In this document: positions 24,874-36,977 of the stretch, piece after piece
Numbering within the stretch: the stretch's first letter is position 1
Layout: every line of letters starts with the position of its first letter
NCBI RefSeq assembly: GCF_000376565.1
Contig: NZ_BARG01000089.1
Coordinates: 1-64,000 of the forward strand
Origin: Streptomyces hokutonensis
GTDB taxonomy: Bacteria > Actinomycetota > Actinomycetes > Streptomycetales > Streptomycetaceae
Length of the DNA stretch: 64,000 nucleotides
Direction of reading: 5' to 3'
Translations under genes and position numbers: made by a program
The notes under the pieces: model-generated
Seen by the model: only the letters and a program-made list of their open reading frames with translations
Told to the model about the DNA's origin: nothing
Databases searched by the model: none

Positions 24874-25662
24874 ATGCCACCCACGGACCGCATCCGCGAC
24901 CACGCCGGACAGGGCGCGACCACCGTCGCCGCCCACCGCGCGCGGCGTCGGCTGCGTGCCGACCAGGCCCGGCAGCTCGCCGATCTGCTGCGCCACGAGC
25001 TGCTGGCCGACGGCTTCCCGGACGGCACGCTCCCGCACGAGAGCATCCTCGCCACGGAGTACGGCGCCTCCCGCAACACGGTCCGCCAGGCCCTGGACCT
25101 GCTCCGCGCGGAAGGGCTCGTCGACCGGCTGCCCGGCGTGGGCACGGTCGTCGTCGCGCGGAAGTACCCGCACGGCCTCGACCGGCTGATGGGCCTCGCG
25201 GAGACCCTGCGCGAACACGGCCAAGTCACCAACGAGGTCCGCACCATGGGCCCCGCCCCGGCACCGGCCCCGGTCGCCGAACGACTCCGCGTCCAGCCCG
25301 GCACCGACGTCCTCTACATCGAACGCCTGCGCCGCCTGAACGGCATCCCCCTCTCCCTCGACCTCACCTACCTCCCGCTCGACATCGGCACCACGCTGCT
25401 CGACGCCGACCTGGAGAACACCGACGTCTTCCGCCTCCTGGAGTCCGTCACCGGACAAGGCCTCGGCCACGCCGAGATCACTCTGGAGGCCGTCAACGCG
25501 GACGCGCACTCCGCCGCCGTACTCGAAGCCCCGCGCGGCGCGGCCGTCCTGATGCTGGAACGCCTCACCCACCTCGCCGACGGCCGCCCGGTCGACCTGG
25601 AGTTCATCCGCTTCCGCGGCGACCGCATCACCATGAGCGGCCTGCTGCACCGCTCCCTCTGA
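24874..25662 (+). CDS. GntR family regulator, HutC/UTRA subgroup
   Basis: A 262-residue repressor. The winged helix lies at about 30-95 (ESILATEYGASRNTVRQAL) and a UTRA ligand-binding domain at about 105-260. TATGGT at 24861-24866 resembles a -10 element seven bases before this ATG, so the mRNA may be leaderless; ATG 24862 is an alternative. It stands 36 bases before the ferredoxin gene and heads a six-gene same-strand block. Its effector is therefore probably the compound handled by the importer and the AprAB-like enzyme. Confidence 0.85.
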   Translation: MPPTDRIRDHAGQGATTVAAHRARRRLRADQARQLADLLRHELLADGFPDGTLPHESILATEYGASRNTVRQALDLLRAEGLVDRLPGVGTVVVARKYPHGLDRLMGLAETLREHGQVTNEVRTMGPAPAPAPVAERLRVQPGTDVLYIERLRRLNGIPLSLDLTYLPLDIGTTLLDADLENTDVFRLLESVTGQGLGHAEITLEAVNADAHSAAVLEAPRGAAVLMLERLTHLADGRPVDLEFIRFRGDRITMSGLLHRSL

Positions 25663-25698
25663 ACTCGACCTCCTGCCTGTACCTCCCTGGAGACAGCC

Positions 25699-25926
25699 AT
25701 GCCCTTGGCGCCCCAGCGGGCCGACGTGCCCGTGACCATCGACGAGTCGAAGTGCATCGACGGCTGCACCCTGTGCGTCGACATGTGCCCGCTGGACTCC
25801 CTGGCCATCGACGAGAGCAACGGCAAGGCCTACATGCACGTCGACGAGTGCTGGTACTGCGGCCCGTGCGCGGCCCGCTGTCCCACCGGAGCCGTCACGG
25901 TCAACATGCCCTATCTGCTCCGGTGA
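25699..25926 (+). CDS. AprB-like 2x[4Fe-4S] ferredoxin subunit
   Basis: A 75-residue iron-sulfur protein. Cluster 1 ligands are Cys19, 23, 26 and 30, with one extra residue in the first spacing; cluster 2 ligands are Cys51, 54, 57 and 61. The text around cluster 2 (DECWYCGPCAARCPTGAV) and the KAYMHVDECW approach resemble the beta subunit of adenylylsulfate reductase, though the C-terminal wrap-around tail of true AprB is missing. With an AprA-like flavoprotein in the same operon it is the likely electron-transfer subunit. Strong GGAG site. Stop lies 15 bases before the binding-protein gene. Confidence 0.85.
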   Translation: MPLAPQRADVPVTIDESKCIDGCTLCVDMCPLDSLAIDESNGKAYMHVDECWYCGPCAARCPTGAVTVNMPYLLR

Positions 25927-25941
25927 GAGGCCCGAACCCCC

Positions 25942-27288
25942 ATGAAACGCACGGCAGTTGCCCTGACCGCGGTCGCCCTGCTGCTGACCCTGTCCGGCTG
26001 CGGCGGCAGCGCGGAGGCCGGTAGCGCCTCGACGATCACGGTCACCGTCGGCTACCAGTCCAAGACCATCAACACCGTCACCGCCGGCACCCTCCTGCGC
26101 TCCCTCGGCTACTTCGAACAGCAGCTGAACGCCCTGCACGACGGCCACACCTACAAGGTCGCCTGGCAGGACTACGCGACCGGCGCCCCCATCACCGCGC
26201 AGATGACCGCCGGGAAGATCGACATCGGCTCGATGGGCGACTTCCCGCTCCTCATCAACGCGGCCCGCGGCAAACAGCTCGGCCAACCCACCCGGCTCGT
26301 CTCGGTCACCGGCTACAACCTGCGCGGCGGCCTCAACACCATTGTCACCGCGCCGAGTTCGAAGCTCACCTCCCTCCAGGACCTCAAGGGCAAGAAGGTC
26401 TCCACGAGCGTCGGCTCCGCCGCCGACGGCACCCTCGTCCGCGCCCTGCAACGCGCCGGCATCGACCCCGACAAGGGCATCGAGAAGCTCAACCAGCAGC
26501 CCGCGGTGGGCGCTTCGGCCCTCACGGCGGGCAGCGCGGACGCGCTCTCCCAGTTCGTCGCCTGGCCCGGCCTGCTCGCCTACCAGGGCCGCGCGAAAGC
26601 CCTCTACGACGGTGCCCAACTCGACCTCCCCACCTTCCACGGCGTCACCGCCCGCGAGAACTTCGCGAAGCAACACCCCTCCGTACTCGACGCGTTCCTC
26701 AAGGCCCAGGCCCGTGCGACCGACTACCTCACCGCCCACCCGGTGACCGCCGCCGAGAAGGTCGCCAAGGCCACCGGCCTGCCCGCCGAGGTCGTGTACC
26801 TCTACAACGGCGCCCACGGCATCGCCACCTTCGACCCGGCCCTCAAGCCCCAACTGGTCTCCGCCCTCAAGCAGGACGTCTCGGTCCTGAAGTCGGCGAA
26901 GCTCGTCGGAGACGTCGACGTCGACTCCTTCGTGGACGACCAGTACGTGAAGCAGGCCTTGGGCGCGACGGCCTACGCCACGCAACTCGCCGCGAAGCCA
27001 CCGACCGCCGCGAGCGAGGTGTGGCCCAAGGGCTCCGAGAAGACCCTCAGCTTCAAGTCCCCTTCTCAGCTGCTGAGTTACGTCTCGGCGCACCGCACCG
27101 GCATCCGTGCCGCCTACGTCCCCGACGCCACCACCGGCACGCTGTGGTTCGCCGACAAGGCGGTGTGGGTGAGCGACGGCGCGGAGTTGCTGCCGTTCGT
27201 GACCCCGGCGACCGCGCAGGCCTACGTCACCGCGCACGGGGGTGCGCGCGTCGTGACGTACGCCGAAGCCCTGGAGCAGGCGTCGTGA
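25942..27288 (+). CDS. ABC transporter substrate-binding lipoprotein with NosL-like C-terminal domain
   Basis: A 448-residue lipoprotein (lipobox LSGC, Cys20). Residues 30-345 are a SsuA/TauA/NrtA-type binding protein (MTAGKIDIGSMGDFPLL and following), the class used for sulfonates, taurine, nitrate or thiamine precursors. Residues about 358-445 form an extra domain. Its pattern (FKSPSQLLSYV, then TTGTLWFADKAVWV, then PFVTPATAQAYVTAHGG) matches the NosL fold, but without the Cys/Met copper motif of NosL. Normal family length is about 330, so this is a real extension. It overlaps the permease start by four bases. Confidence 0.8.
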   Translation: MKRTAVALTAVALLLTLSGCGGSAEAGSASTITVTVGYQSKTINTVTAGTLLRSLGYFEQQLNALHDGHTYKVAWQDYATGAPITAQMTAGKIDIGSMGDFPLLINAARGKQLGQPTRLVSVTGYNLRGGLNTIVTAPSSKLTSLQDLKGKKVSTSVGSAADGTLVRALQRAGIDPDKGIEKLNQQPAVGASALTAGSADALSQFVAWPGLLAYQGRAKALYDGAQLDLPTFHGVTARENFAKQHPSVLDAFLKAQARATDYLTAHPVTAAEKVAKATGLPAEVVYLYNGAHGIATFDPALKPQLVSALKQDVSVLKSAKLVGDVDVDSFVDDQYVKQALGATAYATQLAAKPPTAASEVWPKGSEKTLSFKSPSQLLSYVSAHRTGIRAAYVPDATTGTLWFADKAVWVSDGAELLPFVTPATAQAYVTAHGGARVVTYAEALEQAS

Positions 27289-28152
27289 CCCGGTATCCAC
27301 GGCGGGCGGGCCGCTACGCGCTCCGGCTCGGCTCGCTGGCCGCCGCCCTCGGTGTCTGGCAGTTGCTGACCAGCCTCAACGTCGACCTGTGGCTGCGCTT
27401 CTCGCAGTTCCCCACGGTCGCCGACGTGGCCCGTGCCTTCGCCGACCGGGTCACCGGCGACGACTACTGGACCGACCTCACCGACAGCCTCACCCGCATC
27501 CTCAGCGGCTTCGCCCTCGCGGCCGTCCTGGGCGTCGCGGCGGGCGTGCTCGTGGCCCGCTCCCGGCTCGCCGAGGACCTGCTCGGCCCGCTCGTCGAGG
27601 TCCTGCGCCCGATCCCCGCGATCGCCCTGGTCCCCGTCGCGATCCTCCTCTTCCCCTCCAACGAACAGGGCATCGTCTTCATCACCTGCACGGCCGCCTT
27701 CTTCCCCGTCCTGGTCTCCACCCGCCACGCCGTCCGCGCGCTGACTCCCGTGTGGGAGGAGGCGGTTCGCACGATGGGCGGCGGCCGGTGGCGGGTCCTG
27801 CTCTCGGTGGTCCTGCCGGGCGCGCTGCCCGGCATCTTCGGCGGCCTGTCGGTCGGCATCGGCGTCTCGTGGATCTGCGTGATCTCCGCCGAGATGATCT
27901 CCGGCCAGTACGGCGTCGGTTACCGCACCTGGCAGGACTACACGGTCGTCGACTACCCGGGCGTCTTCGTCGGCATGGTCACCATCGGCCTCCTCGGCTG
28001 GCTCACGTCCACGGCCGTGGAACTCCTCGGCCGCCGCCTCACCCACTGGCTGCCCCGCACGTCGTACGTCCCGGTGGGCCGCGCCCCGCGCCGGACGAGC
28101 GGCGCCGCACCTGCCGTACCGGCGAACCCCACACCCCAGGAGGGCGTGCCCC

Positions 28153-28169
<17 letters not shown>
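27285..28169 (+). CDS. ABC transporter permease, SsuC/TauC type
   Basis: A 294-residue permease with about six helices and the EAA-like loop EEAVRTMGGGRWRVLLSVVLPGALPG. It belongs to the nitrate/sulfonate/taurine importer class and is the membrane partner of the adjacent binding protein and ATPase. The GTG start overlaps the preceding stop (GTGA). The C-terminal 30 residues are a Pro/Ala/Arg tail, and the end overlaps the ATPase start by 17 bases. Confidence 0.88.
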
Positions 28170-29340
<1,171 letters not shown>

Positions 29341-29351
29341 AAGGCCCCCTG

Positions 29352-32300
29352 GTGACCACCTCCGTGCACACGCCCCCGGAGATCCCCTCGCTCGCCGAGG
29401 CCGAAGAGCTGACCTGCGACGTCCTGGTCATCGGCGGCGGCACGGCCGGCACGATGGCGGCCCTGACCGCCGCCGAGCACGGCGCGAACGTCCTCCTCCT
29501 GGAGAAGGCGCACGTCCGCCACTCCGGCGCGCTCGCCATGGGCATGGACGGCGTCAACAACGCGGTCATCCCCGGCCGCGCCGAGCCCGACGACTACGTC
29601 GCCGAGATCACCCGCGCCAACGACGGCATCGTCGACCAGTCCACCGTCCGCCAGACCGCCACCCGCGGCTTCGCGATGGTGCAGCGCCTCGAGTCGTACG
29701 GTGTGAAGTTCGAGAAGGACGAGCACGGCGAGTACGCGGTCCGCCAGGTCCACCGCTCCGGCTCCTACGTGCTGCCGATGCCGGAGGGCAAGGACGTCAA
29801 GAAGGTCCTGTACCGGCAACTGCGGCGGCGCGAGATGCGGGAGCGGATCCGCATCGAGAACCGGGTGATGCCGGTACGCGTACTCACCGCCGACGGGCGC
29901 GCGGTGGGCGCGGCGGGCTTCAACACCCGTACCGGCGGCTTCGTTTCCGTCCGCGCGGGCGCCGTGATCCTCGCGACGGGCGCCTGCGGGCGGCTGGGCC
30001 TGCCCGCCTCCGGCTACCTGTACGGCACGTACGAGAACCCCACGAACGCGGGCGATGGCTACGCGATGGCGTACCACGCGGGCGCCGAACTCACCGGCAT
30101 CGAGTGCTTCCAGATCAACCCGCTGATCAAGGACTACAACGGCCCGGCCTGCGCCTACGTCGCCAACCCCTTCGGCGGCTACCAGGTCAACCGGCACGGC
30201 GAACGCTTCGTCGACTCCGACTACTGGTCCGGCCAGATGATGGCCGAGTTCGCGGCGGAGGTGGCGTCCGACCGCGGACCCGTGTACCTGAAGCTGAGCC
30301 ACCTCCCGGAGGAGTCGATCTCCGCCCTGGAGTCGATCCTCCACTCGACGGAGCGGCCCACCCGAGGCACCTTCCACGAAGGCCGCGGCCACGACTACCG
30401 CACCCACGACGTCGAGATGCACATCTCCGAGATCGGCCTCTGCGGCGGCCATTCGGCCTCGGGCGTACGGGTCGACGACCACGCCCGTACGACCGTCCCC
30501 CGCCTCTACGCCGCCGGTGACCTCGCCTGCGTCCCGCACAACTACATGATCGGCGCATTCGTCTTCGGCGACCTCGCGGGCGCGGACGCGGCCCAATACA
30601 CCGCGTACGAGGGCGAGTTGCCGCTGTCCCAGCTCCGTGACGCGCACGAGCTGATCTACCGCCCGCTGCGCAACCCGGACGGCCCGCCGCAGCCCCAGGT
30701 CGAGTACAAGCTGCGCCGCTTCGTGAACGACTACGTGGCCCCGCCGAAGTCCGGCGCCCGGCTGTCCCTCGCCCTGGAGGCGTTCGAGCGGATGCGCGCG
30801 GACATCGCCGAGATGGGCGCCCGCACCCCGCACGAACTGATGCGCTGCGCCGAGGTCTCCTTCATCCGCGACTGCGCGGAGATGGCGGCCCGCGCCTCCC
30901 TGGCCCGCACGGAGTCCCGCTGGGGCCTCTACCACGACCGCCTCGACCATCCCGCTCGCGACGACGTCTCCTGGTTCCACCACCTCGACCTGCACAAGTC
31001 CCCCTCCGGTGCGATGGAGTTCACGGCCCGACCCGTGGCCCCCTACCTGGTCCCGATCGAGGACTTCACCCCGACCGGCGGCCCCTCCCGCCGACTCGGC
31101 GAGGTACATCCCGAGAACGTGGCCACGGCGGGCTCCCGCGACACGGCCCCGCTGGTGTCCCCGACGGAGCTGCCCGAGGAGCGCGCCGCGGACATCCCCA
31201 CGACCACAACTCCCGCCCCCGGTACGGCTCCAGCAGCCCACGCCACCGTTTCGGCTCCGGCTCCGGCTCCCGCTCCCGCTCCCGCTCCCGCTCCCGGCCA
31301 GTCCTCCTCCCGTCTCCTCGAACTCGTCGCCCTCGCCGAGGAAGAGCCCGAACTCGACGCCCTGCTCCCCTACTTGACCGACTCGGCCCCGTCCGTCCGC
31401 CGCGAGGCGATCACCGTCCTGACGGAGACCCTCCCGCCCGGCACTGGCCCCGCCCTCGCCGAAGCCCTCCGCGACCCCGCCGCCGAAGTCCGCACGGCCG
31501 CCGCGGCCTCCCTGCGCGAACTCGTCGAGACACTGCCCCCTTCCCCCGCCCTCCGCGACGGCCTCGCCGCCGCTCTGACCGAGCCCGACCCCGTGGTCCG
31601 CGCCGCCGCCCTCGACGTACTGCGCGCGCTGCACCTCGGCGACGCGGAACTGTTCGCCCGCTCCCTGACCGACCCCGACACCACCGTCCGCATCGAGGCC
31701 GTCCGCGCCCTGGTCTCGGTCGACGCCACCGCCGAGCTCGCCCAGGCAGCACCGTCGGACCCGTCCCGCGAGGTCCGCGTCACCTTCACCAAGGCGCTGG
31801 GGACGGTGGCGGCGGGGCGGTTGGGCGACACCGGGCTGGTGGCCTCCGGGCCGGGAACGGGTTCCGGGCCGGGAACGGGTTCCGAGGCGGGAGCGGGTTC
31901 CGAGGCGGGAACAGGTTCCGAAGCGGGAACAGGTTCCGTCACCGGCGGGACCGGCGCACCCCTCGCCGGCACGTCAACCGACCGCGCCCCCGGGACCGCA
32001 CCCGCGAACCCCGCCGCACCGCACGGCCAGGACAACGCGGCCCTCGGCGCCCTCGCCACCCTCACCGACGACCCCGACCCCCTGGTCCGCGCCGCCGCCT
32101 ACGGCGCCCTGGGCACCACCGGTTGCCCGGCCCCCCTCGCGACCCGTGCCGTCGCCGCCCTGGCCGACCCCGCCTGGCAGGTCCGGGCCGGTGCCGCGAC
32201 CGCGCTGTCCGCCGCCGCCCCCGACACCTCGGTCCCGGCCCTGGCCAAGACCCTGGCCGACCCGAACGCCGACGTACGCAAGGCGGCCGTCCTCGCCCTG

Positions 32301-32396
32301 ACCCGGCACCGCACCACCGACGCCCGCGCGGCCCTCGCCACGGCGACCACCGACTCGGACGCGGACGTCAGGGCGTACGCGACCCGCGCGCTGTAG
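29352..32396 (+). CDS. AprA-like fumarate-reductase-family flavoprotein fused to HEAT repeats
   Basis: A 1014-residue protein. Residues 22-600 are an FAD flavoprotein of the fumarate reductase/AprA family: dinucleotide loop VIGGGTAGT at 27-34, VILATGACG at 205-213, and TVPRLYAAGDLACVPHNY from 381. The PHNYMIGAFVFGDLAG segment (396-410) matches the AprA pattern rather than the succinate dehydrogenase one. A Pro/Ala linker (617-650) leads to HEAT-like helical repeats at about 655-825 and 893-1014, interrupted by a Gly/Ser/Thr repeat (833-862). The HEAT fusion is not part of known AprA and may bind partners. GTG start with an AAAGG site. It likely forms an enzyme with the ferredoxin encoded upstream. 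Confidence 0.8.
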   Translation: MTTSVHTPPEIPSLAEAEELTCDVLVIGGGTAGTMAALTAAEHGANVLLLEKAHVRHSGALAMGMDGVNNAVIPGRAEPDDYVAEITRANDGIVDQSTVRQTATRGFAMVQRLESYGVKFEKDEHGEYAVRQVHRSGSYVLPMPEGKDVKKVLYRQLRRREMRERIRIENRVMPVRVLTADGRAVGAAGFNTRTGGFVSVRAGAVILATGACGRLGLPASGYLYGTYENPTNAGDGYAMAYHAGAELTGIECFQINPLIKDYNGPACAYVANPFGGYQVNRHGERFVDSDYWSGQMMAEFAAEVASDRGPVYLKLSHLPEESISALESILHSTERPTRGTFHEGRGHDYRTHDVEMHISEIGLCGGHSASGVRVDDHARTTVPRLYAAGDLACVPHNYMIGAFVFGDLAGADAAQYTAYEGELPLSQLRDAHELIYRPLRNPDGPPQPQVEYKLRRFVNDYVAPPKSGARLSLALEAFERMRADIAEMGARTPHELMRCAEVSFIRDCAEMAARASLARTESRWGLYHDRLDHPARDDVSWFHHLDLHKSPSGAMEFTARPVAPYLVPIEDFTPTGGPSRRLGEVHPENVATAGSRDTAPLVSPTELPEERAADIPTTTTPAPGTAPAAHATVSAPAPAPAPAPAPAPGQSSSRLLELVALAEEEPELDALLPYLTDSAPSVRREAITVLTETLPPGTGPALAEALRDPAAEVRTAAAASLRELVETLPPSPALRDGLAAALTEPDPVVRAAALDVLRALHLGDAELFARSLTDPDTTVRIEAVRALVSVDATAELAQAAPSDPSREVRVTFTKALGTVAAGRLGDTGLVASGPGTGSGPGTGSEAGAGSEAGTGSEAGTGSVTGGTGAPLAGTSTDRAPGTAPANPAAPHGQDNAALGALATLTDDPDPLVRAAAYGALGTTGCPAPLATRAVAALADPAWQVRAGAATALSAAAPDTSVPALAKTLADPNADVRKAAVLALTRHRTTDARAALATATTDSDADVRAYATRAL
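31848..31937 (+). repeat. Five 18-base in-frame repeats between the HEAT blocks
   Basis: Five 18-base units encode hexapeptides GPGTGS (twice) and EAGTGS or EAGAGS (three times). They form a flexible spacer between the two helical-repeat blocks of the flavoprotein. Near-identity of the units suggests that copy number varies between strains. Confidence 0.8.
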
Positions 32397-32411
32397 GGGC
32401 CTCCCCTACAG
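32391..32411. terminator. Perfect 9-bp hairpin between convergent genes
   Basis: CTGTAGGGG (32391-32399) and CCCCTACAG (32403-32411) pair perfectly around a three-base loop. The stem includes the stop codon of the flavoprotein gene and ends ten bases before the recQ stop, so it probably terminates both. Confidence 0.75.
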
Positions 32412-32420
32412 GCCAGCCCC

Positions 32421-34457
<2,037 letters not shown>

Positions 34458-34527
34458 CGCTCGTCCCCCGTACGTCGTCCCTCGACCACTGCGTCCACGA
34501 TAGGGCTCCGCGCTGACAGCGTCGGAG

Positions 34528-34536
34528 TTATCCACA
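34528..34536 (+). promoter_or_regulatory. DnaA-box-like nonamer in the recQ promoter region
   Basis: TTATCCACA matches the consensus DnaA box exactly. It is a single copy in a divergent promoter region, not an origin cluster. It may be fortuitous, or a DnaA-responsive site for the repair helicase. Confidence 0.35.
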
Positions 34537-34701
34537 GGCCGGCGGCGGTGACCGGGTGTGGTCAGTCGAATGGCTCCCGTCACATGGCGCGACCGGTGGG
34601 GCCGGAACATGCTGCTCGGGCGGGCCGGGGGAGGTCCGCCACGCCACCGAACGGACGGCGCGCCGTGCGCGGACGCCTCCCGAAGTCCAAGGAGCCCCAC
34701 C

Positions 34702-35250
34702 ATGTTCCCTCGGCCGCTGTCCCCTCGGCCCCCGTCCTCCCGGCCCCTGCGTGGCGCCGTCAAGACCGCCGTAGCGGTGGCGACGGCCGCGGCCTTCGCG
34801 CTGACGGCCGCCCCGGCCCATGCCGCGTCCGACCCCGACCCGTCCGTGTGGACCACGCTGAGCAAGACGTACCAGGCCACCTCGAAGTACGGGTACGAGG
34901 CGTTCGCCGCGGGCGGCGGCTACGCACGCACCGACACCTGTGTCTCCGACCCGGCCGAGGGCGGCATGGGCTACCACTACGTCAACCCGGCGAACATCGG
35001 TTCACTCGATCCGGCGAAACCGGCGGCTCTGCTGTACGCGGACGGGTCCGACTTCGTCGAGGGGCGCCGGCTGGTCGCGGTCGAGTGGGTGGTGAAGGAC
35101 TCGGGGCAGGCGGCGCCGACGCTGTTCGGGCAGACCTTCCAGAAGGACCAGCTCCCGGGCTACTTCACGCTCCACGCCTGGATCTACGAACCCAACTCCA
35201 AGGGCCTGTTCGCCCCCTGGAACCCCGAGGTCGTCTGCCCGAAGGCCTGA
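34702..35250 (+). CDS. Small secreted protein of unknown function
   Basis: A 182-residue exported protein. A basic, proline-rich start is followed by a Sec signal (residues about 18-42, cleavage near AHAA). The mature domain of about 140 residues has three cysteines, two of them in TDTC and VVCP, and an ending WIYEPNSKGLFAPWNPEVVC. I do not recognise the family; similar secreted proteins occur in Streptomyces. ATG 34702 follows AAGGAG by seven bases. It is divergent from recQ and ends before a strong terminator. Confidence 0.75.
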   Translation: MFPRPLSPRPPSSRPLRGAVKTAVAVATAAAFALTAAPAHAASDPDPSVWTTLSKTYQATSKYGYEAFAAGGGYARTDTCVSDPAEGGMGYHYVNPANIGSLDPAKPAALLYADGSDFVEGRRLVAVEWVVKDSGQAAPTLFGQTFQKDQLPGYFTLHAWIYEPNSKGLFAPWNPEVVCPKA

Positions 35251-35266
35251 CCGACCGCACATGCAC

Positions 35267-35303
35267 GAAGGCCCCGGCCCCCACGAGGGGAACCGGGGCC
35301 TTC
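35267..35303. terminator. Bidirectional terminator between the secreted protein and nuoN
   Basis: GAAGGCCCCGG (35267-35277) pairs perfectly with CCGGGGCCTTC (35293-35303), an 11-bp stem between two convergent transcription units. It probably ends the 15-kb nuo transcript on the minus strand. Confidence 0.85.
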
Positions 35304-35321
35304 TGCCCGCAATCAGCGGAC

Positions 35322-36977
35322 TCAGCGGACGAAGACCCCCGCCTGGTTCGCCAGGTCCAGGAAGTACTGCGGGGCCACACCGAGGACGAGCGTGGCCGCC
35401 ACGGCCACCCCGATCGTCGCCATGGTGAGCGGGGACGGGACCGCGACGGTGGGGCCGTCGGGCCTCGGCTCGCTGAAGAACATGAGCACGATCACTCGGA
35501 TGTAGAAGAACGCCGCGATGGCGGAGGAGAGCACACCGACCACGACCAGCGGGGCCGCGCCGCCGGCCGCCGCCGCCTTGAACACGGCGAACTTCCCGGC
35601 GAAGCCGGCCGTCAGCGGAATGCCCGCGAAGGACAGCAGGAATACGGCGAACACCGCCGCGACCAGCGGCGACCTCCGCCCGAGCCCCGCCCACTTCGAC
35701 AGGTGGGTCGCCTCGCCGCCCGCGTCCCGTACGAGGGTGACGACCGCGAAGGCACCGATCGTCACGAACGAGTACGCGCCCAGGTAGAAGAGCACGGACG
35801 AGACGCCGTCCCGGGTGGTCGCGATGACGCCGGCGAGGATGAAGCCCGCGTGCGCGATCGACGAGTACGCCAGGAGCCGTTTGATGTCGGTCTGGGTGAT
35901 CGCGACGATCGCGCCGCCCAGCATCGTGATGATCGCGACGCCCCACATGACGGGCCGCCAGTCCCAGCGCAGGCCCGGCAGCACGACGTAGAGGAGCCGG
36001 AGCAGCGCTCCGAAGGCGGCCACCTTGGTCGCGGCGGCCATGAAGCCGGTGACCGGGGTCGGCGCGCCCTGGTAGACGTCGGGCGTCCACATGTGGAACG
36101 GCACCGCGCCCACCTTGAACAGCAGCCCCATGACGATCATCGCGCCGCCGATGAGCAGCAGCGCGTCGTTGCCCATGGTGTCCGCGAGGGCGGGGTTGAT
36201 GTTGGTGATGGAGCCGTCGACGACCTGCGCGATCGTGGCGTACGACATCGAGCCCGCGTAGCCGTAGAGCAGCGCGATGCCGAAGAGGGTGAACGCGGAG
36301 GCGAAGGCGCCGAGGAGGAAGTACTTGACCGCCGCTTCCTGCGACAGGAGCCGCTTGCGGCGGGCCAGGGCGCACAGGAGGTAGAGCGGGAGGGAGAAGA
36401 CTTCCAGGGCCACGAACAGGGTCAACAGGTCGTTGGCGGACGGGAAGACCAGCATTCCGGAGACCGCGAAGAGCAGGAGCGGGAACACCTCCGTGGTGGT
36501 GAACCCGGCCTTGACGGCGGCCTTCTCGCTGTCGCTGCCGGGCACGGACGCGCCCTGCGCGGCGAAGGAGTCGACCCGGTTGCCGTGTGCCTCGGGGTCG
36601 AGGCGCCGCTCGGCGAAGGTGAACAGGCCGACGAGGCCGGAGAGCAGGATCACGCCCTGGAGGAACAGGGAGGGTCCGTCGACCGCGATCGCGCCCATCG
36701 CCGCGATGTGCGCCTTGGTGGTGCCGTATCCGTCCGCCGCGAGCGCCACGACCGCCGCGAAGGCGGCGCAGAGCGCCACGACGGACACGAACACCTGGGC
36801 GTAGTAACGGGACTTGCGCGGGACGAACGCCTCGACCAGTACCCCGATGAGCGCCGCGCCGAGGATGATCAAGGTGGGCGACAACTGCCCGTACTCGATC
36901 TTCGGCGTGGGGATCTTCGAGATCGGGTCCGCGCCCGCCGCCGTTGTCCACAGGCTGTGGACGGCTGTTGCGCTCAC
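35322..36977 (-). CDS. nuoN: NADH-quinone oxidoreductase subunit N
   Basis: A 551-residue antiporter-like membrane subunit of complex I with about 14 helices. It carries the conserved lysine-bearing segments of the proton channels (for example FKVGAVPFHMWTPDVYQGAP). It is the last gene of the nuo operon and overlaps the end of nuoM by four bases. An extra Ala/Asp/Ser-rich loop near residues 130-160 is typical of actinobacterial NuoN. A DnaA-box-like TTGTCCACA lies inside its first codons. Confidence 0.95.
   Translation of the reverse strand: MSATAVHSLWTTAAGADPISKIPTPKIEYGQLSPTLIILGAALIGVLVEAFVPRKSRYYAQVFVSVVALCAAFAAVVALAADGYGTTKAHIAAMGAIAVDGPSLFLQGVILLSGLVGLFTFAERRLDPEAHGNRVDSFAAQGASVPGSDSEKAAVKAGFTTTEVFPLLLFAVSGMLVFPSANDLLTLFVALEVFSLPLYLLCALARRKRLLSQEAAVKYFLLGAFASAFTLFGIALLYGYAGSMSYATIAQVVDGSITNINPALADTMGNDALLLIGGAMIVMGLLFKVGAVPFHMWTPDVYQGAPTPVTGFMAAATKVAAFGALLRLLYVVLPGLRWDWRPVMWGVAIITMLGGAIVAITQTDIKRLLAYSSIAHAGFILAGVIATTRDGVSSVLFYLGAYSFVTIGAFAVVTLVRDAGGEATHLSKWAGLGRRSPLVAAVFAVFLLSFAGIPLTAGFAGKFAVFKAAAAGGAAPLVVVGVLSSAIAAFFYIRVIVLMFFSEPRPDGPTVAVPSPLTMATIGVAVAATLVLGVAPQYFLDLANQAGVFVR

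Noticed and set aside
24775..27300. 841-codon minus-strand frame over the GntR, ferredoxin and binding-protein genes
   Set aside because: Antisense shadow with Gly/Arg/Val-rich composition; the plus-strand genes have clear domains, cysteine motifs and ribosome sites.
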